Made by a program: the position numbers and the translations under genes. A DNA stretch of 21,405 nucleotides from Piscirickettsiaceae bacterium (GTDB lineage Bacteria > Pseudomonadota > Gammaproteobacteria > Thiomicrospirales > Thiomicrospiraceae): NCBI GenBank assembly GCA_027019045.1, contig JALUXI010000041.1:1-21405 (forward strand), read 5' to 3'. Positions 5,512 through 12,783 of this stretch are shown here, in pieces (position 1 is the stretch's first letter; every line of letters starts with the position of its first letter). The notes beneath the pieces were generated by a model that worked only from the letters and a program-made list of their open reading frames with translations, searched no databases and was not told the origin of the DNA.

Positions 5512-7935
5512 TTATTCAAAAAGCTCTTGTGTCATCTCTTCAATTTTCTTTTCAGAGGCCTTAGGAATCTCAGGTGCATATTGTTTACGGAAGATTTCAA
5601 AAAAGGCGTTGGGAGTATCCGCTGGCACGGCTTTGCCTGTCTCTTTGTCGATGGGGACATTGACCAGCCCTTCCGGTCTTGGGAAAGGTTGATTGGGGCT
5701 GTCTTTTAAGGCTACACGCATATAGTCCATCCAAATGGGAAGTGCTGCTCTGCCTCCGACTTCGCTGCGTCCAAGTGTTTTCGGAGTATCGAATCCGACC
5801 CAGACGGAGGTGGTGATGTCGGGATTGAATCCTGAGAACCAGGCATCTTTTTGATCGTTGGTCGTGCCTGTTTTGCCCGCAATATCGAGGCGTTTTAAGG
5901 CGCGAGCTTTGCGTCCTGAGCCATATTTGATGACATCTTGCATCAGGCTAGTGGTAATGTAGGCGTTTTGTGGGGTGATAACTCTTTTGGCAATACTGGG
6001 GTCAGCCTCATTGCACTGTTCATGACAGGCGTGTTTTGGCTGGGCTTGATAAATAGGATTGCCGTTATAGTCTTTGACGGTTTTGACAAAGTAAGGTTTA
6101 ATCAAGTAGCCCGTATTGGAGAAGGTGGCATAACCACGCACGACTTCCCAAGGGGTAAATTGAACGGTTCCCAATGCTAAGGAGAGGTCACGATGTTGGT
6201 TGAGAGCTTCTAAAGGGAAGCCAAAACGGTGGATGTACTGAATGGCGTATTTAATCCCAATTTGTCGTAGTAGGCGAATTGAGACGAGGTTCCGAGAGTA
6301 GGCTAAAGCTTTGCGTAGGCGTGTAGGGCCATAGAAGCGGCCAGAGTAGTTTTCAGGTCGCCAGATGTCTTCTAGGGCAGAATCATGAAAGACAACGGGG
6401 GCATCATTGATAGTGGTCGCGGCAGTGTAGCCCTTATTTAAGGCGGCGGAGTAGAGGAAGGGTTTGATATTGGAGCCAACTTGACGGCGACCTTGAATGG
6501 CGCGGTTAAACTTGCTGCGAAAGTAGTCATAGCCGCCGACTAAGGCTTGAATAGCACCGTCATTGGATTTGACTGAGATCAGTGCCGCTTCAGTGGTGGG
6601 GTTTTGAGCCAGTTGCCAATGATCACCCTCTTGGACAACATAGATGACATCGCCGACTTGAAAAATATCGGCTAGGCTTTGAGGCTTTTTGCCTTTTTTA
6701 TTGACGCTGATAAAGGGTCTTGCCCATTTAAGATGCTCAAAGGAGAGGGTAATCTGTTCACCGTTTTTAAGAAGTACACTGGCTTGAGTGGGCATCTGTT
6801 GTGGCATCATGCCTGTCACAATGCCGACTTTAAGGTTGGCGTAGGTTGGGATTTTATTGAGGGTTTGTTTCACCGTTTGGACATCGACCAGTTGAGTCGG
6901 TGTTAGGTGGGTAATGGGTCCCCGATAGCCATGACGGCGTTCATAGGCTTGGAGTCCATGAGCGACCGCTTGATTGGCGGTGGTTTGGAGGTTGCTGTTA
7001 AGCGTGGTAATCAGTGTCAGCCCTTGGTTGAGTGCATCCTTGCCGAAGTGTTCAATGGCAAAGTTGCGTGCCATTTCGGCGATATAGTGCGCTCTGACTT
7101 CTATACGAGCGCCTGTTACTTTAGCATGAACGGGTACCGATTGCGCGGCTTTCATCTCTTCTTCGGAGATGTAGCCGTTTTCATACATTCTGCGCAGCAC
7201 ATAGTTTCGACGCAGTTTGGCTCTTTTGGGGTTGGCAATGGGGTTGTAGCGAGAAGGGGCTTTAGGAAGGCCGGCAATCATGGCGTACTCATCTAACGAA
7301 AGCTGGTCAATGGGTTTGCCATAGTAGGTTTGAGCGGCGGCAGCGACACCATAAGAGCGGTAGCCTAGAAAAATTTTGTTGAGATAGAGTGCTAATATTT
7401 CGGGTTTGCTGATCTGTTGTTCAATTTTAATTGCAAGAATGATCTCTTTGAGTTTTCGTAAGTAGCTTTTCTTTTTCGTCAAAAAGAAGTTGCGCGCCAC
7501 CTGCATGGTAATGGTGGAGCCGCCTGATTTTTTGTGACCTGTCGTTACCAATTCATAGACCGCACGCATTAGTCCCTTAAGGTCTACGCCGTGATGCTCA
7601 AAAAAGTGTTCGTCTTCAGCAGAGACAATGGCTTGAGTCATGCGTTCAGGAATTTGAGTATAGTCGAGCGGAATGCGTTTCTCAGTGCCAATTTCGGTAA
7701 TCAGTTTGCCATCTGAGGTAAGAATGCGTAGCGGGACTTTATAGGTAACATCCTTTAATGAAGATGCATCGGGAAGGGTTGGGTAGAGGGTGGCGGCATA
7801 AATCAGTAGGCCGATAACTGGCAGAGAGCCTAAGATGAGCAGCCAAAGCAGCATTCGTTTGAAGCGAGATTTTTTGACTTGAGGGTTTTCGTTTGAAGGC
7901 TCGGCGTTTGACATGGAGAGTTTCTTGTTTTGCAT
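5512..7935 (-). CDS. mrcA: Penicillin-binding protein 1A (bifunctional glycosyltransferase/transpeptidase)
   Basis: An 807-aa class A PBP that polymerises lipid II and cross-links peptidoglycan in the periplasm. Numbering from the ATG at 7935: cytoplasmic tail, one membrane anchor (about 29-50), GT51 domain with SAEDEHFFEHHGVD (catalytic Glu about 107) and SGGSTITMQVARN, an OB-like insert, then the transpeptidase with SxxK in GSNIKP (Ser about 488), SRN (about 547) and KTGT (about 688). All catalytic motifs are present and the length is normal. The start is uncertain: TTG 7938, ATG 7935 and ATG 7914 are all in frame and none has a good Shine-Dalgarno. A TATAAT at 7953-7958 (minus) with no clear -35 would give a very short leader to 7935 or about 30 nt to 7914. 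A CHEQC pair (residues about 637-641) could form a disulfide. Confidence 0.95.
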   Translation of the reverse strand: MQNKKLSMSNAEPSNENPQVKKSRFKRMLLWLLILGSLPVIGLLIYAATLYPTLPDASSLKDVTYKVPLRILTSDGKLITEIGTEKRIPLDYTQIPERMTQAIVSAEDEHFFEHHGVDLKGLMRAVYELVTTGHKKSGGSTITMQVARNFFLTKKKSYLRKLKEIILAIKIEQQISKPEILALYLNKIFLGYRSYGVAAAAQTYYGKPIDQLSLDEYAMIAGLPKAPSRYNPIANPKRAKLRRNYVLRRMYENGYISEEEMKAAQSVPVHAKVTGARIEVRAHYIAEMARNFAIEHFGKDALNQGLTLITTLNSNLQTTANQAVAHGLQAYERRHGYRGPITHLTPTQLVDVQTVKQTLNKIPTYANLKVGIVTGMMPQQMPTQASVLLKNGEQITLSFEHLKWARPFISVNKKGKKPQSLADIFQVGDVIYVVQEGDHWQLAQNPTTEAALISVKSNDGAIQALVGGYDYFRSKFNRAIQGRRQVGSNIKPFLYSAALNKGYTAATTINDAPVVFHDSALEDIWRPENYSGRFYGPTRLRKALAYSRNLVSIRLLRQIGIKYAIQYIHRFGFPLEALNQHRDLSLALGTVQFTPWEVVRGYATFSNTGYLIKPYFVKTVKDYNGNPIYQAQPKHACHEQCNEADPSIAKRVITPQNAYITTSLMQDVIKYGSGRKARALKRLDIAGKTGTTNDQKDAWFSGFNPDITTSVWVGFDTPKTLGRSEVGGRAALPIWMDYMRVALKDSPNQPFPRPEGLVNVPIDKETGKAVPADTPNAFFEIFRKQYAPEIPKASEKKIEEMTQELFE

Positions 7936-7981
7936 CAATTGACGGAGTGAGAATTATAGCAAATACAAGAGGATGACAGTA

Positions 7982-8015
7982 TGACAAAAAGAAAACCCAG
8001 CACGAAGGCTGGGTT
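7982..8015 (-). terminator. Intrinsic terminator of the two-helix membrane protein gene
   Basis: On the minus strand AACCCAGC (8008-8015), a 6-nt loop, and GCTGGGTT (7994-8001) are followed by TTCTTTTT. It sits 25 bp after the stop codon at 8040 and upstream of the mrcA promoter region. Confidence 0.88.
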
Positions 8016-8039
8016 GAGTGTTCAGAAATGCATGGAATC

Positions 8040-8252
8040 TTAATGCTTTTTATAACGACCTGTTTTGATGTCGCCGTACATTAGGAATAGGTTTCCACCC
8101 ACAATAATGACAATAGCGGCAATCACGGCAAATTGGGCAATGCCAACTTGTAGCGATTGTGGCAAGATGCCGGCCCAAATGCCAAGTAGGACGGCTAATG
8201 GGATAATGACTGTGATGGTTAGGACGATCAATAGGTTGATAAAGTTTTTCAT
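8040..8252 (-). CDS. Small two-helix inner-membrane protein, unknown function
   Basis: A 70-aa protein starting MKNFINLLIVLTITVIIP with two hydrophobic stretches (about residues 5-30 and 37-60), a short loop ILPQSLQVG, and a basic tail GDIKTGRYKKH that would stay in the cytoplasm. I do not recognise the family. It is a real gene: GAGGTG (8259-8264) is a good Shine-Dalgarno 6 bp before the ATG, a textbook terminator follows, and a consensus FNR box lies about 120 bp upstream with -10-like hexamers in between. This suggests oxygen-dependent expression, so a role in respiration or low-oxygen membrane adaptation is possible but unproven. Confidence 0.75.
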   Translation of the reverse strand: MKNFINLLIVLTITVIIPLAVLLGIWAGILPQSLQVGIAQFAVIAAIVIIVGGNLFLMYGDIKTGRYKKH

Positions 8253-8369
8253 TTTTTACACCTCAGATAATTTTATTTGTATTTCGGGCAAACTATACTG
8301 CATTCCAAGTGAAGAATTCAAATAAAAATCCTTTATAAAGCATAGATTTTTTATTTAAATGCTGTTTTT

Positions 8370-8383
8370 TTGATTGATATCAA
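8370..8383. promoter_or_regulatory. Consensus FNR/Anr-type binding site
   Basis: TTGATTGATATCAA matches the FNR consensus TTGAT-N4-ATCAA at every defined position. It starts just 1 bp beyond the hemE stop and is centred about 125 bp upstream of the two-helix membrane protein ATG. On the minus strand a TATGCT (8339-8344) or TATAAA (8332-8337) could be the -10, placing the box near -44 or -51, within range for an activator. No other gene start is near, so the small membrane protein is the likely target. Confidence 0.6.
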
Positions 8384-8384
8384 G

Positions 8385-9449
8385 TTATGAGTGGTATTTG
8401 GGGCTTAGTTCCACGACGGCATCAATAAAAGCACCGACCGTTTCAGGATTGATTTCTGGATGAACACCATGTCCTAAGTTAAAGATGTGTCCTGCGCCTT
8501 TGCCATAGCTTGCAAGCACATTAGCGACCTCTTGACGGACTCTTTCAGGCGAGGCGTAAAGTACGGTGGGATCCATATTGCCTTGCAGGGCAACTTTGTC
8601 ACCCACTCTAGCACGGGCATCGGCTAAATTGAGTGTCCAGTCAATGCCAAGTGCATGAGCGCCTGTGTCTGCCATCTGTTCTAACCAGAGCCCACCGCCT
8701 TTGGTAAAGAGAATAACGGGAATTTCACGACCTTCGCGTTCTTTTATCAAGCCATCCACAATTTTTTGCATATAGTTGAGCGAGAACTCACGGAAATCTC
8801 GAGGCGTGAGGACACCTCCCCAAGTGTCGAAAATTTGTACGGCTTGGGCACCGGATTCGATTTGGGCATTGAGGTAAGTGGTGACTGAATCGGCGAGGGT
8901 GTCTAAAATTTGATGGAGCAATTTGGGGTTGTCGAACATCATCGCTTTGATTTTGGAGAAGGTTTTGCTGGAGCCGCCTTCCACCATATAAGTAGCAAGT
9001 GTCCAAGGGCTACCAGAGAAGCCAATCAGGGGCACACGGCCATTGAGGGCTTTGCGAATAGTGCTGACCGCATCCATGACATAGCCTAAATCATCATGCA
9101 TATCGGGCACAAACAGTTTATCAGCGTCGGCTTGGGTACGGACAGGGCGATCAAAGACGGGGCCTTCTCCCGCTTCAAATCGTAATCCAAGCCCCATCGC
9201 ATCAGGGATGGTTAGGATGTCGGAAAAGAGAATGGCGGCATCAATGGGGTAGCGTTCAATGGGCTGAAGGGTGACTTCGCAGGCAAGTTCTTTATTGCGG
9301 CACAAGTCCATAAAAGAACCCGCTTTGGCACGGGTGGCACGATATTCTGGCAGATAACGCCCCGCTTGCCGCATCATCCAAACAGGTGTGCGATCGACAG
9401 GTTGTTTGAGAAGGGCGCGAAGGAAGCGGTCGTTTTGTAGTTCTGCCAT
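8385..9449 (-). CDS. hemE: Uroporphyrinogen III decarboxylase
   Basis: A 354-aa cytosolic enzyme that removes four acetate carboxyls from uroporphyrinogen III to give coproporphyrinogen III in heme synthesis; no cofactor is needed. The N-terminal signature PVWMMRQAGRYLPEYRA (residues 22-38, with Arg27 and Arg31 that bind the substrate propionates/acetates) and the catalytic Asp77 in LFSDIL are present, followed by GFSGSPWTLATYMVEG and the late FNLGHGVHPE. The length is exactly that of the E. coli enzyme. AAGGA lies 6 bp before the ATG. It stands alone, preceded by the palindrome at 9522-9573. Confidence 0.97.
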   Translation of the reverse strand: MAELQNDRFLRALLKQPVDRTPVWMMRQAGRYLPEYRATRAKAGSFMDLCRNKELACEVTLQPIERYPIDAAILFSDILTIPDAMGLGLRFEAGEGPVFDRPVRTQADADKLFVPDMHDDLGYVMDAVSTIRKALNGRVPLIGFSGSPWTLATYMVEGGSSKTFSKIKAMMFDNPKLLHQILDTLADSVTTYLNAQIESGAQAVQIFDTWGGVLTPRDFREFSLNYMQKIVDGLIKEREGREIPVILFTKGGGLWLEQMADTGAHALGIDWTLNLADARARVGDKVALQGNMDPTVLYASPERVRQEVANVLASYGKGAGHIFNLGHGVHPEINPETVGAFIDAVVELSPKYHS

Positions 9450-9521
9450 GAGAATTCCTTGTTTTTAACATCAAAAAAAGCATTTTAACCGATGAAATAG
9501 GTTTTCGGGAATGCAAAATGA

Positions 9522-9573
9522 CAAAATCCCCAGTCCTGGTCGCTTGAGATTGCAAGCAGGACTGGGGATTTTG
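9522..9573 (-). terminator. Perfect 17-bp-arm palindrome carrying two copies of the dispersed motif, terminator-like
   Basis: Arms CAAAATCCCCAGTCCTG (9522-9538) and its exact complement (9557-9573). A nested GCTTG/CAAGC pair (9542-9546, 9553-9557) lies in the loop as an alternative fold. On the minus strand it follows the SNase-like gene stop by 14 bp and ends in TTTTG, then TCATTTT, so it can terminate that gene. The right arm read as minus strand is AAAATCCCCAGTCCTGCTTG, identical over 20 bp to 1748-1767. Confidence 0.68.
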
Positions 9574-9587
9574 GGAAAATTTGAAGG

Positions 9588-10421
9588 TTAGCGGCGTTTT
9601 TTGTAGTGAGATGTGTCGTCGTGAAGTGCATCAAGTAGATTGATGGCATTGGGGGTTTGGATAATGACATACATGGCTTGTTTATAGATAAAGCCATAGC
9701 CTCTAACTTCGGCGGTTTTGCCTTCAAGCGCTTTGACTTTACGGAAATCAAAGCGGTGCCAGTCTTCAGGTCTGACCCGAATGCCGGTGGTATCCATATT
9801 GATAATGTAGTTGTTGGAGGTTTTCCAGACTTGTTTGATGGGGCCTTGGATAATACGAAAGCCAATATCATCTAGTGCCAGTTCTGAGCTTTTCACGAGA
9901 GGGAAGTGAAAGGTAGGGTATTTCTGCTCAACGGCCCAGAGTCCAACGACATTTTTCCGTGCATCGGCTTCCGCCTGTAGGTAGCATTTGGCGTGACGGT
10001 CATTTTCTGCTTCAGGAAGAAACAGCCCTAAGCCTTGTTCTAGCATCAGTTTTTCAATGGAGATCAGGCGGTCGCCCTCTTTGACATAGCCATGCATACG
10101 GACACGAAGGAATTTGTCGACTTTGACCTTATCATATTCAATCCCTACTTTGAGGTCGTGGTCAGCTAAGATGCGGTTGAGGGTAGTTTGGGATTCCTTT
10201 GCTAGCGGTTGACCTTTTTGGAAAAACTTACTTTTTTTCTCTCTGAGTGGAGCATAGAGACCATTGAGGAGGTAAATCACATTACCGCTGAGCATTTTAT
10301 TGCCAGAGAGGGCATAATCCATTTTGACCCATTTGTCTATTTTAACGGGTTGGCAATCATCTTCTTTGGCCCAGACGAGGTGTGAAAAAAGTGGAAGTAT
10401 AAGTAGGATAAAGAGGCGCAC
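9588..10421 (-). CDS. Secreted degenerate SNase-like (thermonuclease-fold) protein with C-terminal OB-like domain
   Basis: A 277-aa protein with a signal peptide (hydrophobic 3-16, predicted cleavage after WA, residue 18). Residues about 45-163 follow the staphylococcal nuclease pattern: LLNGLYAP, KGQPLAKESQTTLNRIL, VDKFLRVRMHGYVKEGD, IEKLMLEQGLGLF, and the closing KNVVGLW. The catalytic Arg and Glu that flank the LxVDTPE strand in nuclease are not visible, and only the DKxxR region is kept, so nuclease activity is doubtful. The C-terminal half (about 185-262, GIRVRPEDW, KTAEVRGYGFIY, YVIIQTPNAI) looks like a second OB-type domain. The start is GTG with AAGGA 8 bp upstream. A TTGCAG-N17-TAAAAT promoter precedes it. 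Function unknown. Confidence 0.7.
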   Translation of the reverse strand: MRLFILLILPLFSHLVWAKEDDCQPVKIDKWVKMDYALSGNKMLSGNVIYLLNGLYAPLREKKSKFFQKGQPLAKESQTTLNRILADHDLKVGIEYDKVKVDKFLRVRMHGYVKEGDRLISIEKLMLEQGLGLFLPEAENDRHAKCYLQAEADARKNVVGLWAVEQKYPTFHFPLVKSSELALDDIGFRIIQGPIKQVWKTSNNYIINMDTTGIRVRPEDWHRFDFRKVKALEGKTAEVRGYGFIYKQAMYVIIQTPNAINLLDALHDDTSHYKKRR

Positions 10422-10451
10422 AGACAGTCCTTAATTATTTAAGTGACAGCT

Positions 10452-10480
10452 ATTTTACTGCTTGCCAAGGTTGGCTGCAA
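10452..10480 (-). promoter_or_regulatory. Candidate sigma-70 promoter of the SNase-like gene
   Basis: On the minus strand, -35 TTGCAG (10475-10480), a 17-bp spacer, then -10 TAAAAT (10452-10457), about 30 bp before the GTG start. The -10 is good and the -35 weak. Confidence 0.4.
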
Positions 10481-10510
10481 CTGGTTAAGCAAACACGCCT
10501 TTGAGGACAT

Positions 10511-10537
10511 AAAAAAACCGCCATAGTGGCGGTTTTT
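10511..10537 (-). terminator. Intrinsic terminator of the L31 gene
   Basis: Arms 10513-10523 and 10527-10537 pair perfectly over 11 bp (AAAAACCGCCA with TGGCGGTTTTT), loop of 3 nt. On the minus strand the hairpin runs into seven Ts. It lies 28 bp after the L31 stop. Confidence 0.9.
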
Positions 10538-10564
10538 GAGTTGCAGTCGATTGAGAATCGATGC

Positions 10565-10816
10565 TTATTTGCGTAGCCCGTACTTTTGGCGGAACTTCTC
10601 AACACGCCCTTCAGTATCCACAAGGTTTTGCTGACCTGTATAGAAAGGATGAGAAGCTGAAGTCACTTCCACACGGATCAGAGGATATTCTTGACCGTCT
10701 AGGGTGATCTTCTCATCATTCTTTGGTTGAATGGTAGAGCGCGTTAAAAAAGTTTCTCCAGTTGAAATATCCTGGAAAACGACTTCATGGTAATCTGGGT
10801 GAATGCCTGGTTTCAT
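10565..10816 (-). CDS. rpmE2: 50S ribosomal protein L31, type B (zinc-independent)
   Basis: An 83-aa protein starting MKPGIHPDYHEVVFQDISTG, with TLDGQEYPLIRVEVTSASHPFYTGQQ and VEKFRQKYGLRK. It joins the subunits as part of the ribosome's B1 bridge. It lacks the Cys motif of zinc-binding L31, so it is the C-minus paralog (RpmE2/YkgM type). In many bacteria such paralogs are repressed by Zur and replace the zinc form under zinc starvation. Here it lies downstream of rho with its own promoter. A perfect 11-bp-arm palindrome overlaps that promoter, though it does not match a typical Zur box. GGAAT sits before the ATG. A strong terminator follows. Confidence 0.94.
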   Translation of the reverse strand: MKPGIHPDYHEVVFQDISTGETFLTRSTIQPKNDEKITLDGQEYPLIRVEVTSASHPFYTGQQNLVDTEGRVEKFRQKYGLRK

Positions 10817-10852
10817 AGTGACAATTCCGTTATCTAATTTTTAGAAAAAGAG

Positions 10853-10878
10853 GATTATAAAGCCAACGCTTTATAATC
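10853..10878. repeat. Perfect palindrome (11-bp arms) over the L31 promoter, in the rho-rpmE2 gap
   Basis: GATTATAAAGC (10853-10863), a 4-nt centre, GCTTTATAATC (10868-10878). On the minus strand it follows the rho stop and is trailed by CTCTTTTTC, so it may be a weak rho-gene terminator. It also spans the -10 and spacer of the L31 promoter, so it may be an operator. The two readings are not exclusive. Confidence 0.65.
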
Positions 10879-10882
10879 GCAA
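10854..10882 (-). promoter_or_regulatory. Sigma-70-type promoter of the type B L31 gene
   Basis: On the minus strand, -35 TTGCGA (10877-10882), an exact 17-bp spacer, and a perfect -10 TATAAT (10854-10859). It starts transcription about 30 bp before the ATG at 10816. It coincides almost fully with the palindrome at 10853-10878. Confidence 0.6.
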
Positions 10883-10905
10883 GGTTTTTATGCGTTAAAT
10901 GTGCA

Positions 10906-12162
10906 TTACCGTTTCATCGAGGCAAAAAGCGCCTGATTGGTTTTGCTCACTTTCATCTGTTCAATCAAGGTTTCAATCGCTTCCACTTCGTTCATGGACT
11001 GTAAGAAGCGACGCAGAATCCAGATGTTCTGGTACTCTTCTGGCGTGAGCAGTAGCTCTTCTTTTCGAGTGCCTGATTTGGTGATATTGATGGCTGGGAA
11101 GATGCGTTTTTCTGCAATATTGCGAGAAAGGTGCAGTTCCATATTTCCTGTACCTTTGAACTCTTCAAAGATGACCTCATCCATTTTGGAGCCTGTATCG
11201 ACCAGTGCGGTGGCGATAATGGTCAAAGAACCGCCTTCTTCCACATTTCGAGCGGCACCAAAGAAGCGTTTTGGACGGTGCAGGGCATTGGCATCCACCC
11301 CACCCGTTAAAATCTTGCCTGAAGCGGGAACGACCGTGTTGTAGGCACGAGCAAGGCGAGTAATGGAGTCAAGTAGGATGACAACATCTTTTTTGTGTTC
11401 GACCAAGCGTTTGGCCTTTTCAATCACCATTTCGGCAACTTGGACATGGCGAGTTGCTGGCTCATCAAAGGTGGAGGAGATGACTTCGCCCTTGACGGTG
11501 CGTTGCATCTCGGTGACCTCTTCAGGACGCTCATCAATCAGCAAGACAATCAAGTAGCACTCAGGATGGTTTTCGGCAATCGATTGTGCCATCTGTTGCA
11601 AAATCACCGTTTTCCCCGATTTAGGCGGTGCCACAATCAAGCCCCTCTGCCCTTTACCAAATGGGGCAGCAATATCAATCACTCTTGGGGTGATGTCTTC
11701 GGTGCTGCCATTGCCCACTTCCATCCGTAGGCGTTCGGTGGGGTGTAGCGGGGTGAGGTTTTCAAAGGCGATTTTCTTTTGTGCAGCTTCAGGCGGCTCA
11801 AAGTTGATTTTTTCTACTTTGAATAGGGCAAAGTAGCGTTCGCCCTCTTTGGGTGGGCGAATTTTGCCATAGATGGTGTCCCCTTTACGGAGACCGAAGC
11901 GACGAATTTGGCGAGGTGAGACATAGAGGTCATCAGGCCCTGCCAAATAGGAGCCTTCTTCAGTTCGTAAGAAACCGAAGCCATCAGGAAGAATTTCTAA
12001 TACCCCTTCACCATAGATGTCCTCACCGTTAGCGGCTTTGGCTTTGAGAATGGCAAAGATGATGTCTTGTTTGCGTTGGCGGGCGACATTGTCTAGACCT
12101 AGTTCGTTGGCAAGGTCAATCAACTCCGCAGCGGATTTCTTTTTAAGTTCGGATAAGTGCAT
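10906..12162 (-). CDS. rho: Transcription termination factor Rho
   Basis: A 418-aa hexameric RNA helicase (E. coli 419 aa) that binds C-rich rut RNA and terminates transcription. In order: N-terminal helix bundle (MHLSELKKKSAAELIDLANELG), cold-shock/OB primary RNA-binding domain (GEGVLEILPDGFGFLR, DLYVSPRQIRRFGLRKGD), Walker A APPKSGKT (178-185), LLIDERPEEV, Walker B VVILLDSITRLARAYN (Asp265), and KILTGGVD, which ends in the Q-loop region. The Walker A has Ser182 where E. coli has Ala. The ATG is the family start, but no Shine-Dalgarno precedes it. The leader is instead a C-rich, G-poor tract (12163-12216) that looks like a rut site, in keeping with Rho autoregulation. It follows trxA in the conserved trxA-rho order. 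Confidence 0.98.
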   Translation of the reverse strand: MHLSELKKKSAAELIDLANELGLDNVARQRKQDIIFAILKAKAANGEDIYGEGVLEILPDGFGFLRTEEGSYLAGPDDLYVSPRQIRRFGLRKGDTIYGKIRPPKEGERYFALFKVEKINFEPPEAAQKKIAFENLTPLHPTERLRMEVGNGSTEDITPRVIDIAAPFGKGQRGLIVAPPKSGKTVILQQMAQSIAENHPECYLIVLLIDERPEEVTEMQRTVKGEVISSTFDEPATRHVQVAEMVIEKAKRLVEHKKDVVILLDSITRLARAYNTVVPASGKILTGGVDANALHRPKRFFGAARNVEEGGSLTIIATALVDTGSKMDEVIFEEFKGTGNMELHLSRNIAEKRIFPAINITKSGTRKEELLLTPEEYQNIWILRRFLQSMNEVEAIETLIEQMKVSKTNQALFASMKR

Positions 12163-12237
12163 AGTTTGTATCGATTGTATTGAAAGGTTGAAAAGGAAGG
12201 TTGGGTGAAGGGGGTCGGGCGTGAAGGCGTCACGCCC
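12163..12237 (-). promoter_or_regulatory. rho leader: hairpin followed by a C-rich, G-poor rut-like tract
   Basis: On the mRNA strand a GGGCGTGA/TCACGCCC hairpin (12217-12237, 8-bp arms, 5-nt loop) is followed by 54 nt with 21 C and only 2 G up to the rho ATG. Such unstructured C-rich RNA is what Rho's primary site binds. E. coli rho is known to be autoregulated by termination in its leader; this segment could do the same here. The hairpin has no U-run, so it is not a standard intrinsic terminator of trxA. Confidence 0.5.
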
Positions 12238-12252
12238 TGAAAAGATAAAGGT

Positions 12253-12579
12253 TTACAAGTTATTGTCTAAAAAACTAGTCAATTGAGATTTTGACAAAGC
12301 GCCGACTTGCGTTGCGTCCACTTCACCATTTTTAAATAGCATTAAAGTTGGAATGCCGCGTACGCCAAATTTAGGGGGGGTTCCTGGGTTTTCATCAATG
12401 TTAAGCTTCACGATTTTGATTTTGTCCGCATATTCAGGTGCCACTTCATCTAGGATGGGGGCAATCATTTTGCAAGGCCCGCACCATTCTGCCCAGAAGT
12501 CGACTAAAACGGGCTTGTCTGATTTTAGGACATCTGCTTCAAATGTCGCATCGCTGGTCGCTGTAATATGTTCGCTCAT
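12253..12579 (-). CDS. trxA: Thioredoxin 1
   Basis: A 108-aa thioredoxin (E. coli 109 aa) that reduces protein disulfides in the cytoplasm using electrons from thioredoxin reductase. The active site WCGPCK is at residues 32-37 within VDFWAEWCGPCKMIAP. The buried Asp27 lies in LVDFWA and the cis-proline is Pro77 in RGIPTLM. AGGAGAG precedes the ATG. It is transcribed toward rho, and trxA-rho is a widely kept gene pair in gammaproteobacteria. The 204-bp region upstream is shared with the divergent uvrD; I see no strong promoter for either there. Confidence 0.97.
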   Translation of the reverse strand: MSEHITATSDATFEADVLKSDKPVLVDFWAEWCGPCKMIAPILDEVAPEYADKIKIVKLNIDENPGTPPKFGVRGIPTLMLFKNGEVDATQVGALSKSQLTSFLDNNL

Positions 12580-12783
12580 GTTCTCTCCTACAAGATATAA
12601 TGTTTAGATTGTTTCGCCTTAGGCACCGCACAATGTAGTGTATTAACGGAAGATGTGACGGAAAAGACATCGTCAATTGAAAGGTGCTTTAACAGCTTTA
12701 GAATATATTGTTAAATCAATAGTTTTGTAATTATGACATTAACAAAGATAGATTTGCAAGCATAAACTCGGAAAATTTTTTAG

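Noticed and set aside
6907..7296. 129-aa plus-strand reading frame inside mrcA
   Set aside because: Antisense shadow of a well-supported PBP1A gene.
10853..10878. Zur operator for the type B L31 gene
   Set aside because: The palindrome lacks the TGTTATA-N-TATAACA core of gammaproteobacterial Zur boxes; kept as an unassigned palindrome only.
12580..12783. SOS (LexA) box or sRNA in the trxA-uvrD gap
   Set aside because: No CTGT-N8-ACAG is present. The TTAACA/TGTTAA pair at 12689-12714 is too widely spaced to call an operator, and nothing suggests a terminated small RNA.
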